The position numbers and the translations under genes are program-made. DNA of 62,126 nucleotides, taken from Paracoccaceae bacterium (GTDB lineage: Bacteria > Pseudomonadota > Alphaproteobacteria > Rhodobacterales > Rhodobacteraceae). This document shows positions 24,165-32,683 of this stretch, in pieces (position 1 is the stretch's first letter; each line of letters opens with the position of its first letter). The notes beneath the pieces were generated by a model, which saw only the letters and a list, made by a program, of their open reading frames with translations, had not been told where the DNA came from and did not search any database. The DNA lies in the NCBI GenBank assembly GCA_014879735.1, contig JACSRN010000065.1, positions 1-62,126 of the forward strand. Reading direction: 5' to 3'.

Positions 24165-27100
24165 CTATTCCAGTTCGACCAGCAGGTCCTTGGCTTCGAT
24201 CTGGCTGCCGGCATGGACATGGACCGCCTTCACCGTGGCCTCGCGGTCGGCATGAAGGCCGGTTTCCATCTTCATCGCCTCGATGGTCAGCAGCAGATCG
24301 CCCGCACGCACCTTGGTGCCGGCCTGCACCGCAACCGAAGCCACGGCCCCCGGCATCGGCGCGCCGATGTGAAGGGGATTGCCCTCGGCCGCCTTGGGCC
24401 GCGCGGCGGTGCGGGCCTTGACGGCACGGTTTGGCACGCGGATCACCCGTGGCTGGCCGTTCAGCTCGAAGAACACCCGGACCTCGCCGTCCTCGCCGGT
24501 GTCGCCCACCGCCTGCAGGCGCACCTCCAGCGTCTTGCCGGGGTCGATCTCGGCGGTGATCTCCTCGCCCGGATCCATCCCGTAGAAGAAGGTGCGCGTC
24601 GGCAAGGTGCGCACCGGCCCGTACTGGCGATGCCGGCCCATGTAGTCGAGGAAGACCTTGGAATACATCAGGTAGCCGTTCAGATCCTCGTCATCGACCC
24701 TGAACCCGTCGAGATCGGCGGACAGCCTGCTGCGCACCGCCTCCAGATCGACGGGCGGCAGGCTCTTGCCCGGCCGCTCGGTCAGTGCCACCTCGCCCTT
24801 CAGCACCTTCCGCATGATTCCCTCGGGCCAGCCGCCATAGGGCTGGCCGAGATTGCCCTTCATCATGTCCACGACCGAATCGGGAAAGGCCACGTCGACG
24901 GCGGGATCTTCGACCTGTGCCCGGGTCAGGCCCTGCGCCACCATCATCAGCGCCATGTCGCCCACCACCTTGGACGAGGGCGTCACCTTCACGATGTCGC
25001 CAAACATCCGGTTGGCATCGGCATAGGCCTGCGCCACCTCGGGCCAGCGCTCCTCCAGCCCCAGGCTGCGGGCCTGCGCCTTGAGGTTGGTGAACTGGCC
25101 GCCGGGCATCTCGTGCAGGTAGACCTCGGAGGCGGGTGCCGGGATGCCGGATTCGAAGGCCGCATATTGCGCGCGCACATGTTCCCAGTAGTTCGAGATC
25201 TCGCGGATCGCATCGATGTCGAGGCCGGTGTCGCGGTCGGTGTGCCGCAATGCCTCGACGATGGCACCGAGGCAGGGCTGCGAGGTGCCGCCGGAAAACG
25301 CATCCATCGCCGCATCCACCGCATCCACCCCCGCATCGCAGGCGGCAAGGATCGTCGCCGCCGCCGCGCCAGAGGTGTCGTGGGTGTGGAAATGGATCGG
25401 CAGCCCCACCTCCTGCTTCAGCGTCCGGACCAGAACCCGGGCCGAGGCCGGTTTCAGCAGCCCCGCCATGTCCTTGAGCCCCAGGATATGGGCGCCGGCG
25501 GCCTTCAGTTCCCCCGCGCGGGCGACATAATACTTCAGGTCGTATTTGGAGCGCGCCGGGTCGAGAAGATCGCCGGTATAGCACACCGTCCCTTCGCAGA
25601 CCTTTCCCGCCTCGACCACGGCATCCATGGCGACGCGCATGTTCTCGACCCAGTTGAGGCTGTCGAAGACGCGGAAGACATCGACGCCGGTGACTGCGGC
25701 CTGTTTCACGAAGGATCGCACCACATTGTCGGGGTAATTCGTATAGCCAACGCCGTTCGCGCCGCGCAGCAGCATCTGCGTCATCAGGTTCGGCATCCGT
25801 GCCCGCAGGTCGCGCAGGCGCTGCCAGGGGCATTCCTGCAAGAAGCGATAGGCCACGTCGAAGGTGGCGCCACCCCAGCATTCGACCGAGAACAGGCCGG
25901 GCAGATTGGCCGCATAGGCCGGCGCCACCGCGATCATGTCGATCGAGCGCATCCGGGTGGCCAGCAGCGACTGGTGCCCGTCGCGCATGGTCGTGTCGGT
26001 GATCAGCACCCGGGTTTGCGCGCGCAGCCAGTCGGCCACCGCCTGCGGGCCCTTCTGTTCCAGCAGGTTGCGGGTCCCCGTCGCCGGGTGCCCGGTGCAG
26101 GGCAGCGGCACCTTCGCGGCCTTGGCCTCGGCCGCCGGCCGGGGGCGGCCCGCCGTCTCGGGGTGGCCGTTCACGGTGATGTCGGCGATATAGGTCAGGA
26201 TCTTCGTCGCCCGGTCGCGCCGCTTCTTGAAGTGGAAGAGGTCGGGCGTCGTGTCGATGAACTTGGTGGTATAGGTGTCGTTCAGGAAGGTCGGGTGCTT
26301 GAGCAGGTTGATGACGAATTCGATGTTGGTGGCCACGCCGCGGATGCGGAATTCGCGCAGCGCCCGGTCCATCCGCGCGATGGCCTTTTCCGGCGTCTGG
26401 GCATGGGCCGTGACCTTGACCAGCAAGCTGTCGTAATAACGGGTGATCACGCCGCCGGCATAGGCGGTGCCGCCGTCGAGCCGGATGCCGTTGCCCGTCG
26501 CGCTGCGATAGGCCGTCAGCCGGCCATAGTCGGGGATGAAGTTGTTCAGCGGATCCTCGGTCGTCACCCGGCACTGCAGGGCATGGCCGTTCAGCGGTAC
26601 CGCGTCCTGGCTGGCGACGCCGGTTGCCTCGGGCAGCGACTTGCCCTCCTCGATCAGGATCTGGGCCTGAACGATGTCGATGCCGGTGATTTCCTCGGTG
26701 ACGGTATGTTCCACCTGGACCCGGGGGTTCACCTCGATGAAGTAGAACCTGCCGGTCTCCATATCCATCAGGAATTCGACGGTGCCCGCGCATTCGTAAT
26801 TCACATGGGCGCAGATGCGCTTGGCCATGGCGCAGACTTCCTCGCGCTGGGCCTGGGTCAGGTAGGGCGCCGGGGCGCGCTCGACGACCTTCTGGTTGCG
26901 CCGCTGCACGGTGCAGTCGCGTTCCCACAGGTGCCAGACATTGCCCGATTTGTCGCCCAGGATCTGCACCTCGACATGGCGGGCGCGGATGATCATCTTC
27001 TCCAGATAGCCCTCGCCGTTGCCGAAGGCGGCCTCTGCCTCGCGCCGGCCCTCGCGGACCTTCGCCTCCAGCTCGTCCTCGTTCAGGATCGGCCGCATGC

Positions 27101-27608
27101 CGCGCCCGCCGCCGCCCCAGCTGGCCTTCAGCATCAGCGGATAGCCCACCTCTGCCGCCTCGGCGCGGATGGCGTCGAAATCCTCTCCCAGCACGGCGGT
27201 TGCGGGGATCACGGGAACGCCGGCCTCGATGGCTACGCGCCGCGCACTGGCCTTGTCGCCAAGCGCGCGCATCGTATCGGCCTGCGGGCCGATGAAGGTT
27301 ATTCCGGCCTGGTCGCAGGCATCGACGAAATCCGGGTTTTCCGACAGCAGGCCGTAGCCCGGATGGATCGCATCGGCCCCCGACATCCGCGCCACCCGGA
27401 TGATTTCCGGGATCGAGAGATAGGCGCCGACCGGGCTCAGCCCCGCGCCGATGAGATAGGCCTCGTCCGCCTTGAAGCGGTGCAGCGACAGCTTGTCTTC
27501 CTCGGCATAGACGGCAACCGTCTTCTTGCCCATCTCGTTTGCCGCGCGCATGACGCGGATGGCGATCTCGCCCCGGTTCGCGACAAGGATCTTCCTGAAT
27601 TCGGGCAT
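24165..27608 (-). CDS. pyc: Pyruvate carboxylase, single-chain
   Basis: The 1147-residue enzyme makes oxaloacetate from pyruvate, bicarbonate and ATP. The domains are in the usual order: biotin carboxylase (about 1-455) with the ATP-grasp loop KASWGGGGRGMR and FYFIEVNPRVQVEHTVTEEI, carboxyltransferase (about 530-800) with LITDTTMRDGHQSLLATR and HFHTHDTSGA, and a biotin carrier domain with the biotinyl lysine in EAMKMETG at residue 1113. Length and motifs are complete. The start at 27608 (MPEFRKILVANRGE) has GAGGGGA before it. It stands alone, with its own promoter and a motif array upstream. Confidence 0.97.
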   Translation of the reverse strand: MPEFRKILVANRGEIAIRVMRAANEMGKKTVAVYAEEDKLSLHRFKADEAYLIGAGLSPVGAYLSIPEIIRVARMSGADAIHPGYGLLSENPDFVDACDQAGITFIGPQADTMRALGDKASARRVAIEAGVPVIPATAVLGEDFDAIRAEAAEVGYPLMLKASWGGGGRGMRPILNEDELEAKVREGRREAEAAFGNGEGYLEKMIIRARHVEVQILGDKSGNVWHLWERDCTVQRRNQKVVERAPAPYLTQAQREEVCAMAKRICAHVNYECAGTVEFLMDMETGRFYFIEVNPRVQVEHTVTEEITGIDIVQAQILIEEGKSLPEATGVASQDAVPLNGHALQCRVTTEDPLNNFIPDYGRLTAYRSATGNGIRLDGGTAYAGGVITRYYDSLLVKVTAHAQTPEKAIARMDRALREFRIRGVATNIEFVINLLKHPTFLNDTYTTKFIDTTPDLFHFKKRRDRATKILTYIADITVNGHPETAGRPRPAAEAKAAKVPLPCTGHPATGTRNLLEQKGPQAVADWLRAQTRVLITDTTMRDGHQSLLATRMRSIDMIAVAPAYAANLPGLFSVECWGGATFDVAYRFLQECPWQRLRDLRARMPNLMTQMLLRGANGVGYTNYPDNVVRSFVKQAAVTGVDVFRVFDSLNWVENMRVAMDAVVEAGKVCEGTVCYTGDLLDPARSKYDLKYYVARAGELKAAGAHILGLKDMAGLLKPASARVLVRTLKQEVGLPIHFHTHDTSGAAAATILAACDAGVDAVDAAMDAFSGGTSQPCLGAIVEALRHTDRDTGLDIDAIREISNYWEHVRAQYAAFESGIPAPASEVYLHEMPGGQFTNLKAQARSLGLEERWPEVAQAYADANRMFGDIVKVTPSSKVVGDMALMMVAQGLTRAQVEDPAVDVAFPDSVVDMMKGNLGQPYGGWPEGIMRKVLKGEVALTERPGKSLPPVDLEAVRSRLSADLDGFRVDDEDLNGYLMYSKVFLDYMGRHRQYGPVRTLPTRTFFYGMDPGEEITAEIDPGKTLEVRLQAVGDTGEDGEVRVFFELNGQPRVIRVPNRAVKARTAARPKAAEGNPLHIGAPMPGAVASVAVQAGTKVRAGDLLLTIEAMKMETGLHADREATVKAVHVHAGSQIEAKDLLVELE

Positions 27609-27645
27609 CGGAGCAGTCCCCTCGCAGTCTGTCTTCCCTGCCGGC

Positions 27646-27738
27646 ACTCTAGGGGTGCTGCAATGCAGCGCAAGGGCGCGATGGGAGGGTACTGCAAAGA
27701 TTTGCGAAATATTCAGCCCGAAGTTTGCAATCTGCGAA
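27646..27738 (-). promoter_or_regulatory. pyc promoter and upstream TTTGC-type motif array
   Basis: On the minus strand, TTGCGC (27668-27673) and TAGAGT (27646-27651) are 16 bp apart, giving a 5' leader of about 31 nt. Upstream, at 27692-27709 and 27723-27738, the minus strand reads TTTCGCAAATCTTTGCAG and CTTCGCAGATTGCAAA. These are two copies of a TTCGCA...TTGCA motif resembling the TTTGCAAA sites of the RamB/PccR-type short-chain fatty acyl-CoA regulators. The position suits an activator. Confidence 0.4.
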
Positions 27739-27759
27739 GTGACCTGCCCGGGTTTCAGG

Positions 27760-29268
27760 CTATTCCGACACCTCAGACGGCGTGCGGTGCGACAGCGGCA
27801 CCTCGCGCAGCATCAGCGCGCAAAGGAGACCCGCCAGGCCCAGGGCTGCCGTGGCCCAGAACACCGGGCTGATGGCCTGGACGGCAAGGCTTGCCACCTC
27901 GGCCTGCAATTCGGGCGGCAGGCCGGCCAGGGCCTGGGGGCCAAGTTCGCCGGCCAGACCCTCCGGCGCAGCTTCGCCCAGGCCCGCGGCCAGCCGCGTG
28001 GCGAAGATGGCGCCGAAGGCCGCCACGGCCAGCGATCCGCCGACCTGGCGGAACATCACGCCCGAGGCGGTGGCCGTGCCAAGCTGCGCGCGCGGAACGG
28101 CATTCTGCACCGCCGTGGTGACGACCGGAAAGGTGAAGCCCATTCCCAGCCCGAAGACCGCGATGACAAGGCAGAAGACCAGGGCCGAACTGGTCTCGTC
28201 CAGCATAGCCAGCCCCAGGCCCGCCAGCAGGACAAAGCCCATCCCCAGTATCGGCAGGATGCGGTACCGCCCCGTCCGCCCCATGAACCGCCCCGCAGTG
28301 GTCGACGAGGTTATGATCCCGGCGGTCATCGGCACCATCATCAGGCCCGAGATGGTGGGCGAAAGGCCCTTGGCGATCTGCAGATAGATCGGCACGAAGG
28401 TCAGCGCGCCCAGCATCGCCGCGCCCGAGACGAAGGACAGCAGGCTGCAGACGGTGAAGACATTCAGCCGGAACAGTGACAGCGGCAGGATCGGCTCGGC
28501 GGCGCGCGACTCGATCCAGACGAAGGCCAGGCCGGCGACCGGCGCCAGCAGGGCAAGCGCCCAGGTCTCCGGCCGGTCCCAGCCCAGCGTGCTGCCGCCC
28601 AGCGAGGTGACAAGCGTCAGCGATCCCAGCGACAACGCCAGCGCCGCCGCCCCCGCCCAGTCGATCCGATGCTTCTGCCGCGCCGGATGCGCCCCGAACG
28701 AGACGGCAAAGACCGCGATGGCGATCAGCCCCAAGGGCAGATTGATGTAGAAGATCCAGTGCCAGCTGGCCACTTCGACGAACCAGCCGCCCAGGAGCGG
28801 ACCCACCACCGACGAGGTGGAGAAGACCGCGGCAAAGACGCCCTGCACCTTGCCGCGTTCGCGCGGCGGGATGACATCGCCGATCACCGACAGCGCCAGC
28901 ACGAACAGGCCGCCGCCGCCCAGCCCCTGCAGCGTGCGCGCGCCGATCAGAAAGCCCATCGAACTGGCCATGCCGCACAGCGCAGAGCCCAGAAGGAACA
29001 GCCCGACCGAGATGAAGACCATCCGCCGCCGGCCGTAAAGATCGCCCAGCTTGCCGTAAAGCGGCGCGACCAGGGTCGAGGACAGGATATAGGCGGTAAC
29101 AACCCAGCTCAGATGCTCGACCCCGCCCAGATCGGCGACGATGGTCGGCAGCGCGGTCGAGACGATGGTCTGGTCCAGCGCCGCCAGCAGCAGCAGCAGC
29201 GCCACCGAGGCAATCACCGGGCGGATCGAACCCGAGGGCCCGGGCGGGGCCGGCGTGGGTTGAGACAT
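27760..29268 (-). CDS. MFS drug efflux transporter, DHA2 (EmrB/QacA, 14-helix) family
   Basis: A 502-residue membrane protein with 14 predicted hydrophobic segments. Motif A is GKLGDLYGRRRM after helix 2, the antiporter motif C is VVGPLLGGWFVE, and the helix-1 acidic motif LLAALDQTIVSTALPTIVADL is that of DHA2 exporters. It should expel toxic compounds by proton antiport. The start at 29268 has GAGG 6 nt upstream. It diverges from a MarR-family gene; both promoters overlap one palindrome, suggesting classic MarR-controlled efflux. Confidence 0.92.
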   Translation of the reverse strand: MSQPTPAPPGPSGSIRPVIASVALLLLLAALDQTIVSTALPTIVADLGGVEHLSWVVTAYILSSTLVAPLYGKLGDLYGRRRMVFISVGLFLLGSALCGMASSMGFLIGARTLQGLGGGGLFVLALSVIGDVIPPRERGKVQGVFAAVFSTSSVVGPLLGGWFVEVASWHWIFYINLPLGLIAIAVFAVSFGAHPARQKHRIDWAGAAALALSLGSLTLVTSLGGSTLGWDRPETWALALLAPVAGLAFVWIESRAAEPILPLSLFRLNVFTVCSLLSFVSGAAMLGALTFVPIYLQIAKGLSPTISGLMMVPMTAGIITSSTTAGRFMGRTGRYRILPILGMGFVLLAGLGLAMLDETSSALVFCLVIAVFGLGMGFTFPVVTTAVQNAVPRAQLGTATASGVMFRQVGGSLAVAAFGAIFATRLAAGLGEAAPEGLAGELGPQALAGLPPELQAEVASLAVQAISPVFWATAALGLAGLLCALMLREVPLSHRTPSEVSE

Positions 29269-29348
29269 GGCAAACCTCATCAGGGGCGGTTCGGGGACAA
29301 TCCGCCGCAGCGGTTCGGCGCGACGGTTGGGGAGCGGGCCGGTCGGGC

Positions 29349-29387
29349 TTGATCTATGCCGGGAAAATATGTATGTCAATGTCATAT
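29349..29387. promoter_or_regulatory. Divergent promoters of the efflux and marR genes with a shared operator
   Basis: Minus strand: TTGACA (29374-29379), 17 bp, TAGATC (29351-29356), for the efflux gene. Plus strand: TTGATC (29349-29354), 17 bp, TATGTC (29372-29377), for marR. ATATG-N11-CATAT (29367-29387) covers the -35 of one and the -10 of the other, so one bound MarR dimer could shut both. Confidence 0.5.
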
Positions 29388-29441
29388 GATTGCTATCAAC
29401 ACAAGCTTGACAAGCCGATCCATCCACGGTTGACACCCGCC

Positions 29442-30017
29442 ATGACCGCGAAATCCGCATCCGGGGACGATCTGTTCCTCTTCGCCGAACGCCTTGCCGC
29501 CCTTGGCTTCGGCCCGGCGGCGCGCCAGGCGCTGCTCATGCTGGAAGACGAGATGTTCCATTTCGTGCGGCGGGTGAAGAAGGGCGATGTACCGGCACGG
29601 CTGATGCAGGAACTGGATGCCGGGCTGGAACCCGTGCAGTTCCAGGCGCTGGGTGCCGTCATCCGCATCGGCTCGGGCCATGGCCGTGTGGCGCCCGAAG
29701 AGGCGACGGTCGGCCTGCTGGCCGAAGAGATGATGGTCGACCCCTCGCGCGCCAGCCGCCTTGCCGCCGATCTGGTCGAACGCGGCCTGGTCGCGCGCGC
29801 CGTCAGCCAGGCCGACGGCCGCCGCTCGGTCCTGCAGCCGACCGAGACCGGGCGGGCGCTGTTCGCCGGGTTCCAGCGGGTGAAGTGGCAGCACACGGCC
29901 AGCCTGTTCCGTGACTGGACCGAGGCGGAGATCACCGCCTTTGCCGGCCTGTTCCGGCGCTATGCCGAAGGGATGCGGCAGGAATACGCCCCCCGCCCCG
30001 CGGGACAGGCCGAATGA
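29442..30017 (+). CDS. MarR-family transcription repressor
   Basis: The 191-residue product (from the chosen start) has a MarR winged helix-turn-helix: EEATVGLLAEEMMVDPSRAS, then the recognition helix and the wing SQADGRRSVLQPTETG. An extended N-terminal helix precedes it. The frame is open back to 29349, but that would place the operator and promoter inside the gene, so ATG 29442 is preferred although its ribosome binding site is weak. It is divergent from the DHA2 efflux gene and probably represses it until a drug-like ligand binds. Confidence 0.85.
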   Translation: MTAKSASGDDLFLFAERLAALGFGPAARQALLMLEDEMFHFVRRVKKGDVPARLMQELDAGLEPVQFQALGAVIRIGSGHGRVAPEEATVGLLAEEMMVDPSRASRLAADLVERGLVARAVSQADGRRSVLQPTETGRALFAGFQRVKWQHTASLFRDWTEAEITAFAGLFRRYAEGMRQEYAPRPAGQAE

Positions 30018-30030
30018 AAGGAATTGCGGC

Positions 30031-30828
30031 ATGACCGGACGGATCGGCATTCTGGGTGGCACGGGTTGGCTGGGGCAGGCGCTGGGGCTGGCCCTGCTGC
30101 GCGGTGGCATCGTCGCGCCGGGCGATCTGGTGATCCTGAACCGCTCGGGCGCCGCGCCGGGCTATGCCGATTTCCCCGGCGTCACGCTGGTCCGCGACAT
30201 GGCGGCGCTGCAGGCGCAGGCCGGGCCATTGGTGCTGTCGGTCCGCCCCGAGGATTTTCCGGTGCCGGGCTTTGCGCCCGGTGCACGGCTGCTGATCTCG
30301 TTCATGGCAGCGATTCCGATGGGCCGGCTGCAGGCGCTGGCGCCGGATGCGCGGATCGTGCGCGCCATGCCGAACGGCGGGGCGTCGACCGGCCGTTCCT
30401 ATTCCCCCTGGTTCGCCGGCGGCGACCTGCCGGCCGGGGATATCGCCCTGACCCGCCGTCTCCTCGCCGCGATCGGCACCGAGGACCGGGTGGACAGCGA
30501 GGATCACCTCGACATCCTGTCGGCGCTGTCGGGGTCCGGTCCGGGCTATCCCGCGCTGATGGCGCAAGCCATGCATGCCAAGGCGCTGGCGCTTGGCCTG
30601 CCGCCGGCGATTGCCGAACGCGCGGTCGAGGCCGTGGTCGCGGGATCCGCCGCCGGCCTTGCGGGAGGGGTGCCCGGCGCCGGCGAGATCGTCGCCGCGC
30701 TGAAATCCTATCGCGGCATCACGGCGGCCGGCCTTGACGCCGCCGAGGCGGCCGGCTTTTCCCGCGCCCTCGATGCCGCGCTGGACGCCGCCGTCGCGAC
30801 GGCCCGGCGCCTGGGCCGCGAGGACTGA
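30031..30828 (+). CDS. Pyrroline-5-carboxylate reductase-like oxidoreductase
   Basis: The 265-residue protein has an N-terminal Rossmann fold ([15 protein letters not shown]) and a C-terminal helical dimerisation domain with [20 protein letters not shown], the P5CR signature region. The MPN loop reads [14 protein letters not shown] rather than the usual MPNTP. The altered glycine motif and loop suggest a P5CR paralogue rather than the housekeeping ProC. The start at 30031 has AAGGA 7-8 nt before it. It lies just after marR and 80 bases before hisF. Confidence 0.75.
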   Translation: MTGRIGILGGTGWLGQALGLALLRGGIVAPGDLVILNRSGAAPGYADFPGVTLVRDMAALQAQAGPLVLSVRPEDFPVPGFAPGARLLISFMAAIPMGRLQALAPDARIVRAMPNGGASTGRSYSPWFAGGDLPAGDIALTRRLLAAIGTEDRVDSEDHLDILSALSGSGPGYPALMAQAMHAKALALGLPPAIAERAVEAVVAGSAAGLAGGVPGAGEIVAALKSYRGITAAGLDAAEAAGFSRALDAALDAAVATARRLGRED

Positions 30829-30855
30829 CGCGCCGGTTGCGCCCCGGGCGGCCAG

Positions 30856-30897
30856 GCCGTAAACGGGGGCAGCGCCGCCGTAAACGGGGACAGCGCC
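30856..30897 (+). repeat. 21-bp direct repeat in the hisF leader
   Basis: Two adjacent 21-bp units, both starting GCCGTAAACGGGG, at 30856-30876 and 30877-30897, differ in one base. They end 11 bases before the hisF start codon, so they include the ribosome-binding region. Confidence 0.8.
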
Positions 30898-30908
30898 GGA
30901 GCCCTGCC

Positions 30909-31670
30909 ATGCTGAAAACCCGCCTGATCCCCTGCCTCGACGTGGCCGACGGCCGCGTGGTCAAGGGGGTGAACTTCGTCAACCTGATCGATGCGGGCGA
31001 TCCGGTCGAGGCCGCGAAGGCCTATGATCGCGCCGGCGCCGACGAGATTTGCTTTCTCGACATCCATGCCACCCATGAAAACCGCGGCACGATGTTCGAT
31101 CTGGTGACACGCACGGCGGAACAGATCTATGTGCCGCTGACCGTGGGCGGCGGCGTGCGCTCGCACCGGGATGTCCGCGCCCTGCTGCTGGCCGGCGCCG
31201 ACAAGGTCAGCTTCAACTCGGCCGCGGTGGCCGACCCTGACGTGGTGGCCGCAGCCGCCGACCGGTTCGGCAGCCAGTGCATCGTCTGCGCCATCGACGC
31301 CAAGACCGTTGCGCCAGGGCGGTGGGAGATCTTCACCCATGGCGGCCGGAAACCCACCGGCATCGATGCGGTGGAATTTGCTCGCACCGTGGCGTCGAAA
31401 GGCGCGGGCGAGATCCTGCTGACCTCGATGGACCGCGACGGCACCAAGGGGGGCTACAACCTGCCGCTGACCCGCGCCGTCGCCGATGCGGTCGACATCC
31501 CGGTGATCGCCTCGGGCGGGGTCGGCACCCTTGACCATCTGGTCGAAGGGATCGCGCAGGGCCATGCCTCGGCCGTCCTCGCCGCCTCGATCTTTCATTT
31601 CGGCAACTATTCCATCGGCGAAGCCAAGGCCCATATGGCCGCAGCCGGCATCCCCGTGAGACTGACATGA
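30909..31670 (+). CDS. hisF: Imidazole glycerol phosphate synthase, cyclase subunit
   Basis: The 253-residue TIM barrel closes the imidazole ring in histidine synthesis, using ammonia from HisH. It has [18 protein letters not shown] at the N-terminus (catalytic Asp and phosphate-binding residues), the second catalytic Asp in VCAIDAKTV and phosphate-site loops VGGGVRS and ASGGVGT. Full length. It is coupled by a 4-bp ATGA overlap to hisE; the other his genes are not in the window, so only the end of a his operon is here. Confidence 0.97.
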   Translation: MLKTRLIPCLDVADGRVVKGVNFVNLIDAGDPVEAAKAYDRAGADEICFLDIHATHENRGTMFDLVTRTAEQIYVPLTVGGGVRSHRDVRALLLAGADKVSFNSAAVADPDVVAAAADRFGSQCIVCAIDAKTVAPGRWEIFTHGGRKPTGIDAVEFARTVASKGAGEILLTSMDRDGTKGGYNLPLTRAVADAVDIPVIASGGVGTLDHLVEGIAQGHASAVLAASIFHFGNYSIGEAKAHMAAAGIPVRLT

Positions 31671-31978
31671 CCGCATTCGACCGCCTCGCCGCCACCATTG
31701 CCCTGCGCAGGGGCAGCGATCCCGAGACCTCTTGGACCGCGAAGCTGCTGGCGAAAGGCCCCGAGAAATGCGCCGAAAAGTTCGGCGAGGAAGCCATCGA
31801 GGCGATCATCGAGGCGGTGAAGGGCGACCGCGACCGCCTGACCGCCGAGGCGGCCGATGTGCTCTACCATCTGCTCGTGATGCTGGCCGCCCGCGACGTC
31901 GCGCTGCCCGATGTGCTGGCCGAGCTGGAGCGGCGCGAAGGGACCTCCGGCATTGCGGAAAAGGCGGCACGGCGCTGA
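31667..31978 (+). CDS. hisE: Phosphoribosyl-ATP pyrophosphatase
   Basis: A 103-residue MazG-like all-alpha protein that hydrolyses phosphoribosyl-ATP to phosphoribosyl-AMP in histidine synthesis. The metal-binding [14 protein letters not shown] and the ADVLYHLLV helix are conserved. It is a stand-alone HisE, not fused to HisI. It overlaps hisF by 4 bp. Confidence 0.96.
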   Translation: MTAFDRLAATIALRRGSDPETSWTAKLLAKGPEKCAEKFGEEAIEAIIEAVKGDRDRLTAEAADVLYHLLVMLAARDVALPDVLAELERREGTSGIAEKAARR

Positions 31979-31984
31979 CGCGCC

Positions 31985-32034
31985 GTCCGGCTGCGCCGGA
32001 TGCCTCCGGCGGGGATATTTGTGCAGAGAAGAAG
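31985..32034 (+). terminator. Hairpin with Rhodobacterales-type GATATTTG...GAAGAAG tail after hisE
   Basis: TCCGG-CTGCG-CCGGA (31986-32000) is followed by CTCCGGCGGGGATATTTG and, after a short gap, AGAAGAAG. I recognise this arrangement from gene ends in Rhodobacteraceae genomes. It likely terminates or protects the his transcript and lies between convergent genes. Confidence 0.5.
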
Positions 32035-32093
32035 CGGCATGGCCAGCCGGCCGCCGGATATGCCGCGGGCTGCAGGCGCCCGCGGCCGCGCCG

Positions 32094-32513
32094 TCACAGG
32101 CCGAGGCGCGGGATCTCGATGGCGGGGCAGCGGTTCATCACCACGTCGAGCCCGGCCGCCCGCGCCCGGTCTGCCGCCGCCGGGTCGATGACGCCAAGCT
32201 GCATCCAGACCGCCTTCGCCCCCGCCGCGATTGCGTCATCGACGATGGCGCCTGCCTCTTCGCTGCGGCGGAAGATGTCGACCATGTCGATCGGCCCGTC
32301 CTTCTCTGCCACCTCGGCCAGCGAGGCGCGGACCGTGGCGCCAAGGGCCTGCTGGCCCGCCTGCCCGGGATTGACCGGAATGACCCGATAGCCCCGCCCC
32401 GCCAGATAGGCCGCCACGCCGTGGCTGGCCCGGTCCGGCCGCGGCGACCAGCCCACCACGGCAATCGTGCGGGCGGTGCCCAGGATATTGCGGATCGTGG
32501 TCTCCTCGGTCAT
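32094..32513 (-). CDS. CoA-binding (Rossmann-fold) domain protein
   Basis: A 139-residue single CoA_binding domain of the YccU/DUF succinyl-CoA-synthetase-like type. TIAVVGWSPRPDRASHGVAA contains the nucleotide-binding loop, followed by YRVIPVNPG and AVWMQLGVIDPAAADRARAAGLDVVMNRC. It binds CoA; its metabolic role is not known in general. The start at 32513 has GGAG 8 nt before it. It is transcribed convergently with hisE. Confidence 0.88.
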   Translation of the reverse strand: MTEETTIRNILGTARTIAVVGWSPRPDRASHGVAAYLAGRGYRVIPVNPGQAGQQALGATVRASLAEVAEKDGPIDMVDIFRRSEEAGAIVDDAIAAGAKAVWMQLGVIDPAAADRARAAGLDVVMNRCPAIEIPRLGL

Positions 32514-32683
32514 CTCGGTCTCCGGAGGGTGGTGACAGGAAAAAGGCGCCCGGGCCGGAGGCCGGGGCGCCAAGGTGCGGAACGAGGGACAGTGCAAAGG
32601 GGACGGGGGTTCCAGTTCCCGGCCTCGTTACTGTTACATGGAAAGCCTACTCGCCGATTAAAAGCCTGATCGCGCATTCGTGA

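Noticed and set aside
23937-27872. Very long open frame on the plus strand (over 1300 codons)
   Set aside because: It lies antisense to pyruvate carboxylase, is His/Gly/Arg-rich without domains, and is a codon-bias shadow of the GC-rich gene.
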